The notes below the pieces were generated by a model that saw nothing but the letters and a program-made list of their open reading frames with translations, made no database searches and was not told where the DNA came from. This document shows, piece by piece, positions 25,251 through 33,872 of a DNA stretch of 64,000 nucleotides (its first letter is position 1; each line of letters begins with the position of its first letter). The position numbers were made by a program, and so were the translations under genes. Origin of the DNA: Citromicrobium bathyomarinum (lineage in GTDB: Bacteria; Pseudomonadota; Alphaproteobacteria; Sphingomonadales; Sphingomonadaceae); contig CP155577.1 of the NCBI GenBank assembly GCA_001306305.2, positions 744,001 through 808,000 of the forward strand. Reading direction: 5' to 3'.

Positions 25251-26462
25251 TGAGCAGATTGCTTTCGGAGACACGCTCGCCAACGATCAGCACCGCGGCC
25301 AACGCTTTCACTGGATGATGTCGAACCCGCCCTACGGCGTTGACTGGAAGGCATCAGCCGACGCGGTCAAGGCGGAATGGAAGGAGTTGGGCGACGAAGG
25401 CCGCTTTGGTGCCGGCCTGCCGCGCATCTCGGACGGTCAACTTCTGTTCTTGCAACACATGATCTCCAAGATGCGTGACGACGAGCAGGGTTCGCAGATC
25501 GGAATCGTTATGAATGGCGCTCCGATGGGGACGGGCGACGCAGGTTCTGGAGAGAGCGAAATTAGGCGTTGGCTCTTCGAAAGTGACTATGTGACCGCGA
25601 TAATAGCTCTTCCCCCTGATCTTTTCTACAATACTGGCATCCAGACCTTCATCTGGATATTGAACAATCGCAAACCGGATTTTCAAAAAAATAAGGTGCT
25701 TATCATCGATGCATCTTCAGAAGATTTCTTCCAGCCACTTAGAAAAAGCCTCGGCGACAAGGCTAATTTTATCACCGATGAGGCCAGATCAAAGATAGTC
25801 AACGCTTTCGCCGATGGCTTCTCTGGAAAAGGCAGTAGCTTCGCCGAGGTATTCCCGGTGAGCTCGTTCGCCTACCGGCTGATCAGGATTCAGCAGCCAA
25901 AGAGAAGGCGCTTCAGCGTTGATGAAGATGGCATGGCTCGCCTTTCTGAAACAAAGCCCTTTTCCCAATTAGAGCAGCTCGAAAAGGATCTGCTAATCAG
26001 TATCCTCAGCGATCCAATCTTCGGCAAATCATGGTCGGATGGGAATGCCTTTCATGCGAAGGTGGCAGGCGCGGCGACTGATAAGGAATTCAAGATTACC
26101 GCTCCCCTTAGATCCGCGATCGAAGATTCCTTTGGCACGCTTGATCCAGAGGCGGAAATCATCCGCGACAGTAAAGGAAAACCTGAGCCCGATAAGCTGC
26201 TGCAATACTTCGAGCGCGTGCCGGTTGATAGAAAATGGGAAGAGTTTTTCGCTGAGGAGGTCGAGCCATTCGCTCCGGGCGCGTGGGTTGACACGAAATA
26301 CATCGATCGGACTGACAAGAAGGTTGGCCGCCTCGGCTATTCCGTTCCCTACAACACGTTGTTTGCCAAATTCGAACGGCCGCCGGCCCTTTCAGACGTG
26401 AATGCCAACATAGCAGCACTGGAAGACAGCCTCGCGCAACTTTTGACGAAGGTGATCTCAAA

Positions 26463-27164
26463 ATGACGTTGCAAGAGACCGTATTTGGCGAAGCGCCTCC
26501 AGCCCATTGGGAAATCACCAAGGTTAAACATGTCCTTCGGTTAAAGAAGGGTAATCTCAACGCTGGTATGGTCGAAAAAAACCTGCTGTCACTTAGCTAT
26601 GGACGGATCGTGCGCCGCGATATCGAAAGCAGCGAAGGTCTCGTTCCGGAGTCATACGAAGGGTATCAGATCGTCGAGCCAGGCGACATAATCCTTCGAT
26701 TGACTGACTTTCAGAACGACAAAAAGAGCCTGAGGCAAGGGCTGGTCACTGAGCGAGGAATTATCACATCGGCGTATGACGCGGTAACATGTCGGGAGTC
26801 CGACCTCTCCGAATACTGGTATTACTTCCTCTACGCGCTTGACCTCTGCAAATACTACTACTCGCTTGGAAGCGGTGTCCGTCAATCGATCTCCTTTGCA
26901 GACTTTCCGAATGACTGGATCAGCGTTCCACCTCGTGATGAACAACGGTCCATCACCGATCGTATCAGAGTCGGCATCGATGAATGTGACGATCTGATTT
27001 CCATCGTCGGAGGAAATCGCGCCGCGCAAGTCGCACTGCCCGGTTCACTCCTTCATTCCTTATGGGTTCGAAAGGCCTCTACCGTCATCGAGGAAATCAG
27101 CGGAGGCAAGCTTGATAGCGAAGACGAAGCAATCATCAGCGCTGAAGGGAATTCGCAACAATGA
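26463..27164 (+). CDS. hsdS: Half-size type I specificity subunit HsdS
   Basis: HsdS sets the DNA sequence recognised by a type I system. This one has only 233 residues, about half the usual length, with one target-recognition domain. It starts with the conserved APPAHWEITKVKHVLRLKKG and contains RQSISFADFPNDWISVPPRDEQRSI, the usual end of a recognition domain. A single conserved helical region (ITDRIRVGIDECDDLI) follows. Both ends overlap neighbours (hsdM and hsdR) in ATGA style, so it looks like a natural half-gene and not a truncation. Two copies could pair to recognise a symmetric split site. Confidence 0.85.
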   Translation: MTLQETVFGEAPPAHWEITKVKHVLRLKKGNLNAGMVEKNLLSLSYGRIVRRDIESSEGLVPESYEGYQIVEPGDIILRLTDFQNDKKSLRQGLVTERGIITSAYDAVTCRESDLSEYWYYFLYALDLCKYYYSLGSGVRQSISFADFPNDWISVPPRDEQRSITDRIRVGIDECDDLISIVGGNRAAQVALPGSLLHSLWVRKASTVIEEISGGKLDSEDEAIISAEGNSQQ

Positions 27165-30160
27165 AAAAACCCCATAAAGCGTCGCAGGTCCACCTCGAGG
27201 ATGTGCTTGAACACCACATGGTCGACGAGCTCGTAGAGCATCAGGGCTATCGTCTGCGGACCGACGCTGACTACGACCGCGATCTAGCTCTTGATCCGCA
27301 ACTCACCGTCGAGTTCGTGAAGTCAACCCAGCCGTCCGAATGGGAGAAGCTGGAGAGCCATTACGGCAGTTCGGCCGAAAAGGAATTTCTGACCCAAGTC
27401 GCGGCCAATCTGAAGCGCTCCGGGACCCTACCGGTATTGCGTCAAGGCATCAAAATCGTGCCGGGGATCAAGTTCGTCCTGTGTGCTTTCCAGCCTGCCT
27501 CGAACGTCAATCCGGCTCTGCAACGCCGTTACGAAGCCAACATCCTCTCAGTCACACGCCAAGTTCACTACAGCCGGCGCAACGAGAACGCGATCGACGT
27601 AGTGGCCTTCGTCAACGGGATTCCGGTGGTAACCTTCGAGCTGAAAAACGAGCTTACCGGTTCCACTTTCCGCCACGCTGAGAAGCAGTATCGCAAGGAT
27701 CGCTCGCCTGCCAACGAGCCACTGCTGACCTTTAAGCGTGGCGCACTCGTTCACTTCGCGATGGATACCTGCAACGTGTCGATGACGACCAGACTCATGA
27801 ACGGAAAGACCCGCTTCCTCCCGTTCAACCGTGGGCGCGACAAAGGCGCAGGAAACCCTGACATCAAGGACGAGCAACGCACCGCTTACATGTGGGCCGA
27901 CCAGCCCGAAGGGCGCGCCGTGCTCTCGCGCGAAGTGCTGCTCGATATCATCGGCAATCTTCTGCATCTCGAGACCGAGGAAGTGTTTCTGCCAGACGGA
28001 TCGCTGGACAAACGCGAGACGATGATCTTCCCGCGCTTTCAGCAGCTCGATGCCGTCCGGCGGATTATGGCCGATGCGCGTCAGCACGGCACCGGTCGTA
28101 ATTACCTGGTCCAGCATTCGGCGGGATCAGGCAAGACGAACACCATCGCCTGGACCGCGCATCGCATCATCACGCTGCACGATGACGACGACGCTCCCTT
28201 GTTCGATACCGCGATTATCGTCAGCGATCGTCTCGTCCTCGACCGTCAGCTCCAGAGCACCGTCCAGAAACTCGCACAGACGCCCGGGGTGGTGAAGATC
28301 ATTGATGGCACGTCAAAGCAGCTCAAAGCCGCGCTCGACAGCGGTGCCCGTATCATTGTGACCACCATCCAGAAGTTCTCAACTGAACATCTGAGCACCA
28401 TCACAGGCCAAGCGGGTCGGAAGTTCGCCGTCATCATCGACGAAGCCCATGGCAGCCAGTCTGGCAAGAGTGCTCAAGCGATGTCGGAGGCGCTGTCGCG
28501 CGACGAGGAGCGCACAGCAGAGACCTTCGAGGACCTTGTTGCAGCCTACCAAGACGCCCGCGGCCCACAGCCGAACATCAGCTATTTCGCCTTCACCGCA
28601 ACGCCCCGGACAGCCACACTGGAGCGCTTTGGGCGCAAGGGCGAAAACGGCACCCCCGAGCCGTTCCATCTCTACTCGATGAAGCAAGCGATCGAGGAGG
28701 GCTTCATCCTCGACGTTCTCCAGAATTACATGACCTACAAGGCATATTACCAGTTGGAAAAGGCCATCGAGGACGATCCCGACCTCGACACGAAGCGGAG
28801 CCGGCGACGCATCGCACGGTTCGCATCCTTGCACCCGGCAGCCATCGACCAGAAGGTGGAGGTTATTGTCGAACACTTCCGCCGCCACGTAGCGCGCGAA
28901 CTGGATGGCCAGGGTAAGGCCATGATCGTCACGCAAAGCCGCGAGCACGCCTACAACTACTACAGGCGCCTGCAAGGTTACATCGACGCCAATGGATACG
29001 ACGACCTCAAGGCACTCGTCGCCTTCTCGGGGCCGCTGCGCATCGATGGGGAAACCTACACCGAAGCAGAACTGAACGGGTTCGCCGAAGCGGAACTACC
29101 CAAGCGATTCGATGGCGACCAATATCAAGTGCTCATCGTCGCCGAGAAATATCAGACCGGCTTTGATCAGCCCAAGCTCGTAGCCATGTATCTCGACCGG
29201 AAGCTCGCGGGTCTACAGGCAGTGCAGACCCTGTCTCGTCTCAACCGGATCTATCCCGAAAAGCGGCGAACCTACGTTCTGGATTTCCAGAACACGATCG
29301 AGGATATCCAGACGGCATTCGAGCCCTTTTATGGTGAGACCAGCTTGGAGGCGAACTCGGATCCCAACCAGATCTACACGCTCGAACGCCAGATGCACGA
29401 TTTCGGCATCATCCACGATGACGAAGTCGAGCGGTTCGCCGAAATCTATTACCGGTCGGAGCTAGATGGTCATGACCGTGCAAAGCTCGAAGGCATTGTC
29501 CGGCTCGCGGTCATGCGCTTCGAGACGGAAGACGAGGAAGAGCAGGAAGAATTCAGGCAGGTCGTGAAGAGCTACCTGCGCTTCTACAGCTTCCTCAGCC
29601 AAATCATGGCTCTCGGCGACACTGACCTTGAAAAGCTCTACTCTTACTGCACCTGGCTCCACCGGTTGCTGCCAAATCGAGAGATGCCGGCAGATATCGA
29701 GATTACCGACGACATGGTGCGGCTGCAGGCCGTGACCCTGAAGGAGAAGGAAAAGGGGTCCGCTTCGCTCGCGCCCGACGCAGGGGCGCAACTCAGCCCT
29801 ATCAGCGAGTTTGGGGCGAAGCCCTATACCGAAGAAGAGCAGCGCTCTCTTTCCGAGATCGTGTCATCATTCAACGAGCGTCACGGGACCGACTTCACCG
29901 ACGCAGACTTCGTGCGCTACGAAGCGGTCAACGAGGAAATCATGAACGATGATCTCGTGGAGATGCTCCGCAACAATCCCGAGGACGTCGTCTACAAGGC
30001 ATTCGCCGAGATGTTCTTCCGCGGCTCGGTTCGGTCGTTCCAGCGAGATAACGAAATGAAGAGCGCCATGCTCACTGACCCGAAGGTTCGAGAGCAGATC
30101 ACACGGCATTTCTTTAGACGTGCGCGCCGTCTGGCCAATGAGGACAGGGACGCGGCCTGA
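27161..30160 (+). CDS. hsdR: Type I restriction endonuclease subunit HsdR
   Basis: A 999-residue DNA translocase and nuclease. The N-terminal PD-(D/E)xK nuclease has NAIDVVAFVNG and VVTFELKNELTG. The superfamily 2 motor has Walker A HSAGSGKTNTIAW, DEAH box VIIDEAHGSQSG, SYFAFTATPRTATLERFG and the later motif VAEKYQTGFDQPKL. Length and order match family HsdR. It needs HsdM2-HsdS to reach DNA, and hsdM is broken, so restriction should be off at present. The start overlaps the hsdS stop. Confidence 0.96.
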   Translation: MKKPHKASQVHLEDVLEHHMVDELVEHQGYRLRTDADYDRDLALDPQLTVEFVKSTQPSEWEKLESHYGSSAEKEFLTQVAANLKRSGTLPVLRQGIKIVPGIKFVLCAFQPASNVNPALQRRYEANILSVTRQVHYSRRNENAIDVVAFVNGIPVVTFELKNELTGSTFRHAEKQYRKDRSPANEPLLTFKRGALVHFAMDTCNVSMTTRLMNGKTRFLPFNRGRDKGAGNPDIKDEQRTAYMWADQPEGRAVLSREVLLDIIGNLLHLETEEVFLPDGSLDKRETMIFPRFQQLDAVRRIMADARQHGTGRNYLVQHSAGSGKTNTIAWTAHRIITLHDDDDAPLFDTAIIVSDRLVLDRQLQSTVQKLAQTPGVVKIIDGTSKQLKAALDSGARIIVTTIQKFSTEHLSTITGQAGRKFAVIIDEAHGSQSGKSAQAMSEALSRDEERTAETFEDLVAAYQDARGPQPNISYFAFTATPRTATLERFGRKGENGTPEPFHLYSMKQAIEEGFILDVLQNYMTYKAYYQLEKAIEDDPDLDTKRSRRRIARFASLHPAAIDQKVEVIVEHFRRHVARELDGQGKAMIVTQSREHAYNYYRRLQGYIDANGYDDLKALVAFSGPLRIDGETYTEAELNGFAEAELPKRFDGDQYQVLIVAEKYQTGFDQPKLVAMYLDRKLAGLQAVQTLSRLNRIYPEKRRTYVLDFQNTIEDIQTAFEPFYGETSLEANSDPNQIYTLERQMHDFGIIHDDEVERFAEIYYRSELDGHDRAKLEGIVRLAVMRFETEDEEEQEEFRQVVKSYLRFYSFLSQIMALGDTDLEKLYSYCTWLHRLLPNREMPADIEITDDMVRLQAVTLKEKEKGSASLAPDAGAQLSPISEFGAKPYTEEEQRSLSEIVSSFNERHGTDFTDADFVRYEAVNEEIMNDDLVEMLRNNPEDVVYKAFAEMFFRGSVRSFQRDNEMKSAMLTDPKVREQITRHFFRRARRLANEDRDAA

Positions 30161-30225
30161 CCTTTCCACTATAGAACATTGATAGAACAATTGCCTACAC
30201 CGTGAACGGTGGATAGGGATGCCTG

Positions 30226-33200
30226 ATGAACGACTCACTGAATAAGCGCGATTATTTCGACATTGGCCTTGTCGTCCCGTTGGAAGACGAGCTGCTCCAG
30301 ATGATCAACCAATTTCCCCCAATCGAAGACAGGGGAACCGACACGGTATGGTGCCACGTCGTCGACAGTGGGTGCGCTGAAGTGCGAATGATCGTCATTC
30401 AGCAGCAATCGATGGGAAACCGCAATGCGACAAATGCAGCACAATACCTGCATGAGCGCTTCGACATCGGACTGACAGTCTGCCTCGGAATTGCAGGTGG
30501 CATCAGCAATGACCTCGACCTCGCGGACATCTGCTACAGTGGCCACATCGCCGACGTGCTCGACAACAACAAGGTAGTGGACATCGACGAAGGCAAGGCC
30601 CTCGATATCGAATTCTCTCCCACGCACTACTCGACGCCGACGCGCTTCACGCAGGCATTCAACTTCATGCGGACTCAGCCGAAATTGATCCCGGTTTACG
30701 ACGCATGGCAGCAGGCGCGTGAAGCCATCGCCGCGAAAGACATTCCAAATGAGGTTCCCAGCCACGGTGATACCACTGAAAGGGTCGGGAAGACTAAGAC
30801 CAAGGATGGCACAATCGTCTGCGGAATGGTCGACAAGAGCGCGCTCTATAACAAGAAGCTCAAGGGCATAGAGCGCGCCCTTCTCGCAATCGAAACTGAA
30901 TCTGGCGGTGTGTTCTCACAGGCGAAGTATCGCGACGACAAGCCGGCGATGACTATTCGAGGAATTTCCGACTACGCGGATGGCAACAAAACCAAGCTCG
31001 AGAACGCGACCAAGGGAGCTGTGAGGAAGATGGCTGCGGCCAACGCCGCAAGCTTTCTTCATCTTAACATCACGAGCAATCCCTACTTTCAGCGTGCCCT
31101 CCTCGATCTGCGGGGCGGTGGCGATGATTTGCTGGACTTCGGAGAGGACGATCAAGCTGATGTCCCGTTGAAGCAGGTTATGCAGGCGATCGAAACTGAG
31201 ATCGACGAAACACTTCGACGTCTATCGCCGGAATACAAATTGCAGGAGAAAGGCTATCGACTGCCCGTTCCCCGCATTCGCAAGACGCCGCAAGCTGGTG
31301 ACCCGGTGGAATCGCAACAAGAAGCGATTGATGTCCGCGAGGTCCTCAAATCGCGCGAACGCACGCTGATCAACATTCCGCGCTCTTACCCCGATCAGAG
31401 CCTTCCTTGGGTAATCGCCTCAGACCTGCTCACCTGTGAGATCGACGATCGACAAGTCATCCCGATCGTTATTGATGGCGAAGCTATCCGCGGGAAGAAG
31501 GATACCTTTGAAAATGCCACGCCCGTAGAGTTGACAAAATTGGCGCAGACCGATGGCGTGAAACTGGTCTTCATCGTGGAGAATATGCCGTTTTCTTCGA
31601 AGCACCGGATCGACACAATCCTGGAGCAGTGCGACGCATATCCCGATGCCCGATTCATCTTCGTGAGCCGTGGTGACGACGCCTTGATCGGCGAGACCTC
31701 GTTCATGAATCGCTCTGCCGCTGCTCCGTATGATTCCGGTAAGGTCTCCTTCTTGGAGATCGCATTCTTTCTCGAAAAGAATTTCGAGATGGGCAGCCAA
31801 GAATCCGAAGTTATTGCCAACCGGCTATACAGGACTTTCGACAGCTTCCGCCTCGATGCCCATCCCACCTACTTCGCTGGAATTCCAAAAGAGACGCTCA
31901 CGGCTCTCCTTAATGCCAATCGTCGCTCCGAATTGATCCAGCTGGCCGTCGTAGGCTTCCTCACATTCCTCGTAGCGGGCGACCAGGCAGACGTTAGTCT
32001 CGGTCGCACAACCCGCGAACGCTTCTTGCGCAAGCTGGTCGTCGAGATGAGGCTCGAGAAGCGGAGCTTCGACGAATCGGCACTGGTCGCGTTCGCCAAG
32101 GATTTCGCAGACAAGCATGATTTCCAGATCAAGCCGTTGCAGTTCATCAACGATTTCGTCGACAATGGGATCATGCACTTCGAGCAAGGACGAGCGCGGA
32201 TCTCGCTCCCGTTCATCGAATCTTACTTGCTGGCCGAAGAGCTGCACGACCACCCCGATCTGGCCGCGCGCTACTTCCAGATGGTCGAGCCATTCGATTA
32301 CCGGGCGTTCGAACTATATGCCGAAATCGGGGCGTCCAACGAAATCGTGCAGGCGGTCATCGATACGCTCAAAGCGGCAACAGACGAGCTGAAGGAACGC
32401 AACCCCGGCGAGAATATCATGCTTTCCGAGGATATATCGCCAATCGCGATAAGGCGGACCGAAGCGACCGACAGGATGCGCGAACGACTGAAAAACGCTG
32501 CCAAGGCGGTTCGCGAAGGATCCCGAAATGCTGAACAGAAGCAGCAGATGCTCGACGTTTCAGAGCAGGTCCGCGAGGAAGCCGGCAAGCAGTTTGCTGA
32601 CGATGACGACGATGCGATGAGCGCCCGCTACGAGCACCTCGATCGCTTGGGCGCTGCTTGGACTCGGGCAGTGGTGCTATTGGGACAAGGAGCCGAGCAT
32701 CTCGAGGCCAAGGAGAAGCGCGATCTTAGCGCGAAAGTGGTCGATGGCGCGGCCGTGGCTCTCGACGAATGGAGCCGGATCAACCTCGAGCTCGACTTTG
32801 GCAAAATGAAGGAAGATCTGACCACCGACGAAGCGCTGAACGCCAAAGAATTCCCCGACGATATTGCCGACCGACGCAAGTTCGTTGAGAGCATCATCGA
32901 CGTGATGGAATATGCCATACTGGCACAGCCCATTCGTCAGATATTCGGCTACCTGGCAGAGCAGGCTCGACATCCTGCCCTCTATATGAGCGTCGACAAG
33001 TCAGAGGTCGAGGGCAAGCTTGAGAGGCTGATCAAGGCGTCCTGGATGGTCGACCTCATGCCTAAGAATGGCAAAAAGTTCCTGAAGGAAAGCATGAGGG
33101 ATCTGCCGCGCGCGAGCTTCCTGCGATACACAATCGCGAGCCACTACCTTTCGCGCCTGTTCTGGGCCCATTGGGACAAGGAAAACCGGACGGTGATGCT

Positions 33201-33285
33201 GGAAGCGGCTCAAGATGTCGTGAAGCCCCTAGGAGTGAATATCGACAAGCCCAAGCTCGAGAGGCTGATCAAGGACAATGATTGA
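30226..33285 (+). CDS. Nucleoside phosphorylase/nucleosidase-domain protein with STAND-like middle (candidate defence protein)
   Basis: A 1019-residue soluble protein. Residues about 10-282 form a purine nucleoside phosphorylase/MTA-SAH nucleosidase-type domain: DIGLVVPLEDELL, VCLGIAGGIS (84-93), then AIETESGGVF (221-230) and TIRGISDYADGNK (243-255), with the catalytic-type Glu and Asp. Residues about 376-490 look like a STAND/AAA NTPase core with hydrophobic strands VIPIVIDGEA, KLVFIVENM and ARFIFVSRGD. At the P-loop place, however, the sequence is INIPRSYPDQSLPW, with no GxxxxGK[ST]. A long helical C-terminus follows. Such nucleosidase-sensor fusions occur in phage-defence proteins that destroy nucleotides. 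It sits next to hsdR with its own leader. The function is inferred. Confidence 0.75.
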   Translation: MNDSLNKRDYFDIGLVVPLEDELLQMINQFPPIEDRGTDTVWCHVVDSGCAEVRMIVIQQQSMGNRNATNAAQYLHERFDIGLTVCLGIAGGISNDLDLADICYSGHIADVLDNNKVVDIDEGKALDIEFSPTHYSTPTRFTQAFNFMRTQPKLIPVYDAWQQAREAIAAKDIPNEVPSHGDTTERVGKTKTKDGTIVCGMVDKSALYNKKLKGIERALLAIETESGGVFSQAKYRDDKPAMTIRGISDYADGNKTKLENATKGAVRKMAAANAASFLHLNITSNPYFQRALLDLRGGGDDLLDFGEDDQADVPLKQVMQAIETEIDETLRRLSPEYKLQEKGYRLPVPRIRKTPQAGDPVESQQEAIDVREVLKSRERTLINIPRSYPDQSLPWVIASDLLTCEIDDRQVIPIVIDGEAIRGKKDTFENATPVELTKLAQTDGVKLVFIVENMPFSSKHRIDTILEQCDAYPDARFIFVSRGDDALIGETSFMNRSAAAPYDSGKVSFLEIAFFLEKNFEMGSQESEVIANRLYRTFDSFRLDAHPTYFAGIPKETLTALLNANRRSELIQLAVVGFLTFLVAGDQADVSLGRTTRERFLRKLVVEMRLEKRSFDESALVAFAKDFADKHDFQIKPLQFINDFVDNGIMHFEQGRARISLPFIESYLLAEELHDHPDLAARYFQMVEPFDYRAFELYAEIGASNEIVQAVIDTLKAATDELKERNPGENIMLSEDISPIAIRRTEATDRMRERLKNAAKAVREGSRNAEQKQQMLDVSEQVREEAGKQFADDDDDAMSARYEHLDRLGAAWTRAVVLLGQGAEHLEAKEKRDLSAKVVDGAAVALDEWSRINLELDFGKMKEDLTTDEALNAKEFPDDIADRRKFVESIIDVMEYAILAQPIRQIFGYLAEQARHPALYMSVDKSEVEGKLERLIKASWMVDLMPKNGKKFLKESMRDLPRASFLRYTIASHYLSRLFWAHWDKENRTVMLEAAQDVVKPLGVNIDKPKLERLIKDND

Positions 33286-33319
33286 CCTTGTGGGGTTGGG
33301 ATATGCCTCGGTGAATAGG

Positions 33320-33793
33320 TCACTGGGGATTCAGCGACCACACAAGCAAGCCTTCATTGCCGCGCTCGGATGAGACGAGACCGCGATCTCGCATATTTCG
33401 CAAGGCGGCTCCCACCCTCTTCTGAATCGTCTTGAGCAATTTGGTGTCGGCCGCATTGAGTTCACGTTCAGCCATCAGACGGAGCGTGATCGCCTTGCTA
33501 TCCAGCGCTTCACCAGTGGTTCGGAGCATATGCAGGATTGAGCGTGTAACCTGGCCCTTGAAGGCAACGTGACGCGGAGGCAGCGGCTTCGCCTTCACTT
33601 CCGCGAGATCAGCCTCAGGGTCGAAAAGCAGGATCGTCTGGTCGATGTGATCGAGATTGATCAGTGCTTCTCGTAACCGGTCCTGCAGTCCCTCGACGAG
33701 GCCTGCTATCTCGCTTCGCTTCGTCATCAGGCCTGATAAGACATTCGGGCGATCAGTTGCGGCTAGTTCTGGAAACGTGTCTGAGGTTGTCAT
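33320..33793 (-). CDS. Small winged-helix-like protein at the transposon end
   Basis: A protein of 157 residues (168 if started at an ATG at 33826). Residues about 20-60 are helical and probably coiled coil (MTKRSEIAGLVEGLQDRLREAL). The rest looks like a winged helix: VTRSILHMLRTTGEALDSKAI, a linker, then IQKRVGAALRNMRDRGLVSS and a wing GNEGLLVWSL. I do not recognise a named family, though proteins of this shape are common in alphaproteobacterial mobile elements. It reads inward from only about 70 bases inside the right inverted repeat, so it may act in transposition or its control. That role is inference. Confidence 0.6.
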   Translation of the reverse strand: MTTSDTFPELAATDRPNVLSGLMTKRSEIAGLVEGLQDRLREALINLDHIDQTILLFDPEADLAEVKAKPLPPRHVAFKGQVTRSILHMLRTTGEALDSKAITLRLMAERELNAADTKLLKTIQKRVGAALRNMRDRGLVSSERGNEGLLVWSLNPQ

Positions 33794-33838
33794 GGACTCG
33801 CTTGGTAACGGAAAACCTGTTATCATTCATTAGGATAT

Positions 33839-33864
33839 TTTGGTGCAATAGCTCCGCCATACCG
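33839..33864 (-). repeat. Right terminal inverted repeat of the transposon
   Basis: Read on the minus strand it starts CGGTATGGCGG and ends GCACCAAA, matching the left end at 25 of 26 positions. Confidence 0.93.
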
Positions 33865-33872
33865 TGGAATTC
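33865..33872. repeat. Target-site duplication, right copy (TGGAATTC)
   Basis: Exact copy of 20652-20659, lying directly outside the right inverted repeat. The eight-base length agrees with IS1595-family transposition. Confidence 0.93.

Larger units (their letters stand above)
23496..26466 (+). pseudogene. hsdM: Type I DNA methyltransferase hsdM, interrupted by an IS5-family element
   Basis: HsdM methylates adenine in the type I recognition site using SAM. The N-terminal part has VRELANFIWNTADTLRGKF and the SAM motif VYDPACGTGGILS. The C-terminal part has the catalytic MMSNPPYGVDW motif and a Lys-rich tail. An insertion sequence (24296-25250) falls between the two motifs, so no single fragment can methylate. 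Removing it with one target copy rejoins GHDPEQIAFGDT in frame and gives a 670-residue protein. The ATG at 23496 has AGGGGA ahead. Its stop overlaps the hsdS start. Confidence 0.93.
20660..33864. mobile_element. 13.2-kb IS1595-family transposon with phage-defence cargo, inserted in comM
   Basis: The element is bounded by 26-bp inverted repeats (25 of 26 identical) and by an exact 8-bp duplication of comM sequence. It encodes an IS1595-family transposase, a DUF6471 protein, a membrane protein, a type I restriction-modification operon, a nucleosidase/STAND-like protein and a small winged-helix-like protein. The only transposase not belonging to the later IS5 insertion is the IS1595 one, so it is the best candidate for the mobilising enzyme. 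The 8-bp duplication agrees with that family. There is no integrase or resolvase. The cargo looks less GC-rich than the flanking chromosome, notably around 25560-26000 and 31400-31900, which fits recent acquisition. Confidence 0.92.

Noticed and set aside
25117-25260. Alternative start creating a separate C-terminal HsdM protein
   Set aside because: The extra N-terminal residues come from the IS end and have no family match; the fragment lacks the SAM-binding motif.
20660-33864. AbaR/Tn7-like island in comM
   Set aside because: No tniA/tniB-type genes are present and the duplication is 8 bp, not the 5 bp of AbaR elements; the transposase is IS1595 type.
20660-33864. Composite transposon formed by two insertion sequences, or a prophage
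   Set aside because: The only other IS is a single internal IS5-family copy, the ends are short inverted repeats, and no integrase or phage structural gene is seen.
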